Source: Candidatus Gracilibacteria bacterium CG2_30_37_12 (GTDB taxonomy: Bacteria; Patescibacteriota; Gracilibacteria; BD1-5; UBA2023). Taken from it: a DNA stretch of 9,653 bases. Location of the stretch: positions 1-9,653 of the forward strand of contig MNYO01000103.1 of NCBI GenBank assembly GCA_001873165.1, in the 5' to 3' direction. Shown in pieces: positions 8,774-9,653 of this stretch. Within the stretch, counting starts at the first letter, position 1. Each line of letters begins with the position of its first letter. Position numbers and translations under genes: made by a program. The notes beneath the pieces were generated by a model. It was given only the letters and a program-made list of their open reading frames with translations. It ran no database searches and was not told the DNA's origin.

Positions 8774-8810
8774 AAAATCCCCATTATCTTTAGGAGATAA
8801 CGGGGATTTT
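8774..8810 (-). terminator. Rho-independent terminator of the right-hand minus-strand gene
   Basis: A 16-base stem (8774-8789 with 8795-8810) and a 5-base loop. The single imperfect pair is A/C on the plus strand but G-U on the minus-strand RNA, so it is best formed by transcripts running leftward. These then meet a T-rich tract (TTTTCTTTTCTTT). It lies 14 bases after the TAG at 8825. Confidence 0.88.
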
Positions 8811-8824
8811 TCAAAAATATAAAA

Positions 8825-9651
8825 CTATTTCTTTTCTTCAATATTTCGCATTGTTCTTGCAAAATTTTTCTCACTTTCAAGAGGATTTGGTACATTCTTT
8901 TTTCGCATATCAAGAGCGCCTGAATAACGGCTAAGAATAGATTGAATACGTTTCTTTTCAGTTGTTGATTCCGCAGCTTCACGTTCCAAAAATAAAGTAG
9001 CTGTTTTTTCTGAATAATGATTATCATTACGCTCTGTAAGATCCCCGAGAGATAATGATGAAATTTCATCATTAAAAGCTTTATCTCCTACTGCAATAGT
9101 ATCCATGTTTTGTTGAGCAACAGATTTTGGAGCAGCTACAGGAGTTGTTGTTTCTTGAACTGTTGTTCTCTTGAGATAAGCATCAATTTCTTTTTGATCT
9201 TTGAACATATACCCAGAAACGGTTCCTTTGGAATCAACTATTCCTGCATCTGCATTGAAAATTCCAGTTTTCGCTTGTGCTTTTTTGAGTTCTGCAATGT
9301 TCTTTGTATCATCTGCAAATGCTACAGGAATATCCTTTGTAGCTTTGTCTCCCATAGCCTGTCGATGTTGTTGCATAGCAACTTCCGAACCAAATGCGTA
9401 TCGAATTTTTGGATCAGCTGTCAAATCTTTTCCTAGAAATAGTCCAGCTTTTGCCGCGGCATCTTGAGATTCTTGAATTTTATTTACGTCTTTTCTTTCT
9501 TTTGCTTTTTTACAACTGAAGGTGCACTATAATGGTCTAAAATCAAGGACAAATTTCAAATAGGGATTAAGACAATATTGGGTGTCGTTGTAGTGGAGAT
9601 GAAAATGTAGTAAAAGTTTCCTTCCTTAAAGTTCGTTCTCTCGGAATAATC
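8825..9651 (-). CDS. Unrecognised Lys/Glu/Ala-rich protein with a frame change at A_AAA_AAG (5' end outside window)
   Basis: I recognise no family. The main part is an open frame ending at TAG 8827-8825. It reads SEVAMQQHRQAMGDK, then ADAGIVDSKGTVSGYMF, and ends MRNIEEKK; it is hydrophilic and probably helical. No ATG begins it. Its frame stays open upstream to a TAG at 9529-9527, with protein-like sequence (KIQESQDAAAKAGLFLGKDL) before the only in-frame alternative start, TTG at 9424. From the window edge (9651) another frame is open, with one TGA (9558-9556) as Gly in LIPIGNLSL. It passes through SAPSVVKK and stops at TAA 9486-9484. The two frames join by a -1 step at A_AAA_AAG (9511-9505), giving SAPSVVKKAKERKDV and 275 visible residues. 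This may be programmed frameshifting, an indel, or simply a TTG start at 9424 (199 aa). Confidence 0.5.
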
Positions 9652-9653
9652 AG

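Noticed and set aside
9521..9653. A second insertion sequence or a plus-strand transposase start at the right edge
   Set aside because: All plus-strand frames meet TAA or TAG quickly, no terminal inverted repeat is visible, and the minus strand has a continuous frame under code 25.

Overview
The window (9,653 bases, AT-rich, genes on both strands) looks like the chromosome of a member of Candidatus Gracilibacteria or Absconditabacteria (the BD1-5/SR1 part of the Patescibacteria/CPR). The main evidence is that UGA is read as glycine (genetic code 25). Reading frames cut by TGA under the standard code continue straight on through recognisable domains. Several TGA codons fall where the family has glycine, TGG is used for Trp beside them, and every gene end I can place is TAA or TAG. 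All coordinates below use UGA=Gly.

Plus strand: the window opens in the C-terminal end of an IS5-like DDE transposase (2-193) with its own terminator. Next come a secreted thermonuclease with a C-terminal Excalibur domain (312-1223) and a terminator. A probable operon follows: an unrecognised small protein with an apparent frameshift in an A7 run (1362-1734), a TatD-family nuclease (1753-2559) and a large type IV prepilin-like protein carrying NHL-type motifs (2583-3959). A 334-base gap precedes RNase J (4294-6312), which has a His-rich N-terminal extension and a Tyr in place of the motif C histidine. A bidirectional terminator separates it from the convergent genes.

Minus strand, reading right to left: an unrecognised Lys/Glu/Ala-rich protein whose 5' part is in another frame (9651-8825), a strong terminator, then a promoter candidate and F-type ATP synthase beta (atpD, 8693-7296). 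atpC (epsilon, 6781-6371) follows only after a 514-base gap. That gap holds a short gene (7185-6931, 84 aa), visible only when UGA is sense, between two inverted copies of a 31-base palindromic repeat.

The genes fall into three themes: nucleic acid uptake or salvage and surface work (secreted nuclease, TatD, prepilin), RNA turnover (RNase J) and energy (AtpD/AtpC). No start in an assigned gene has a visible Shine-Dalgarno sequence. The points most worth a second look are the hidden gene and its repeat bracket, the RNase J motif C change, the prepilin/NHL combination, and the A_AAA_AAG frame change at the right end.
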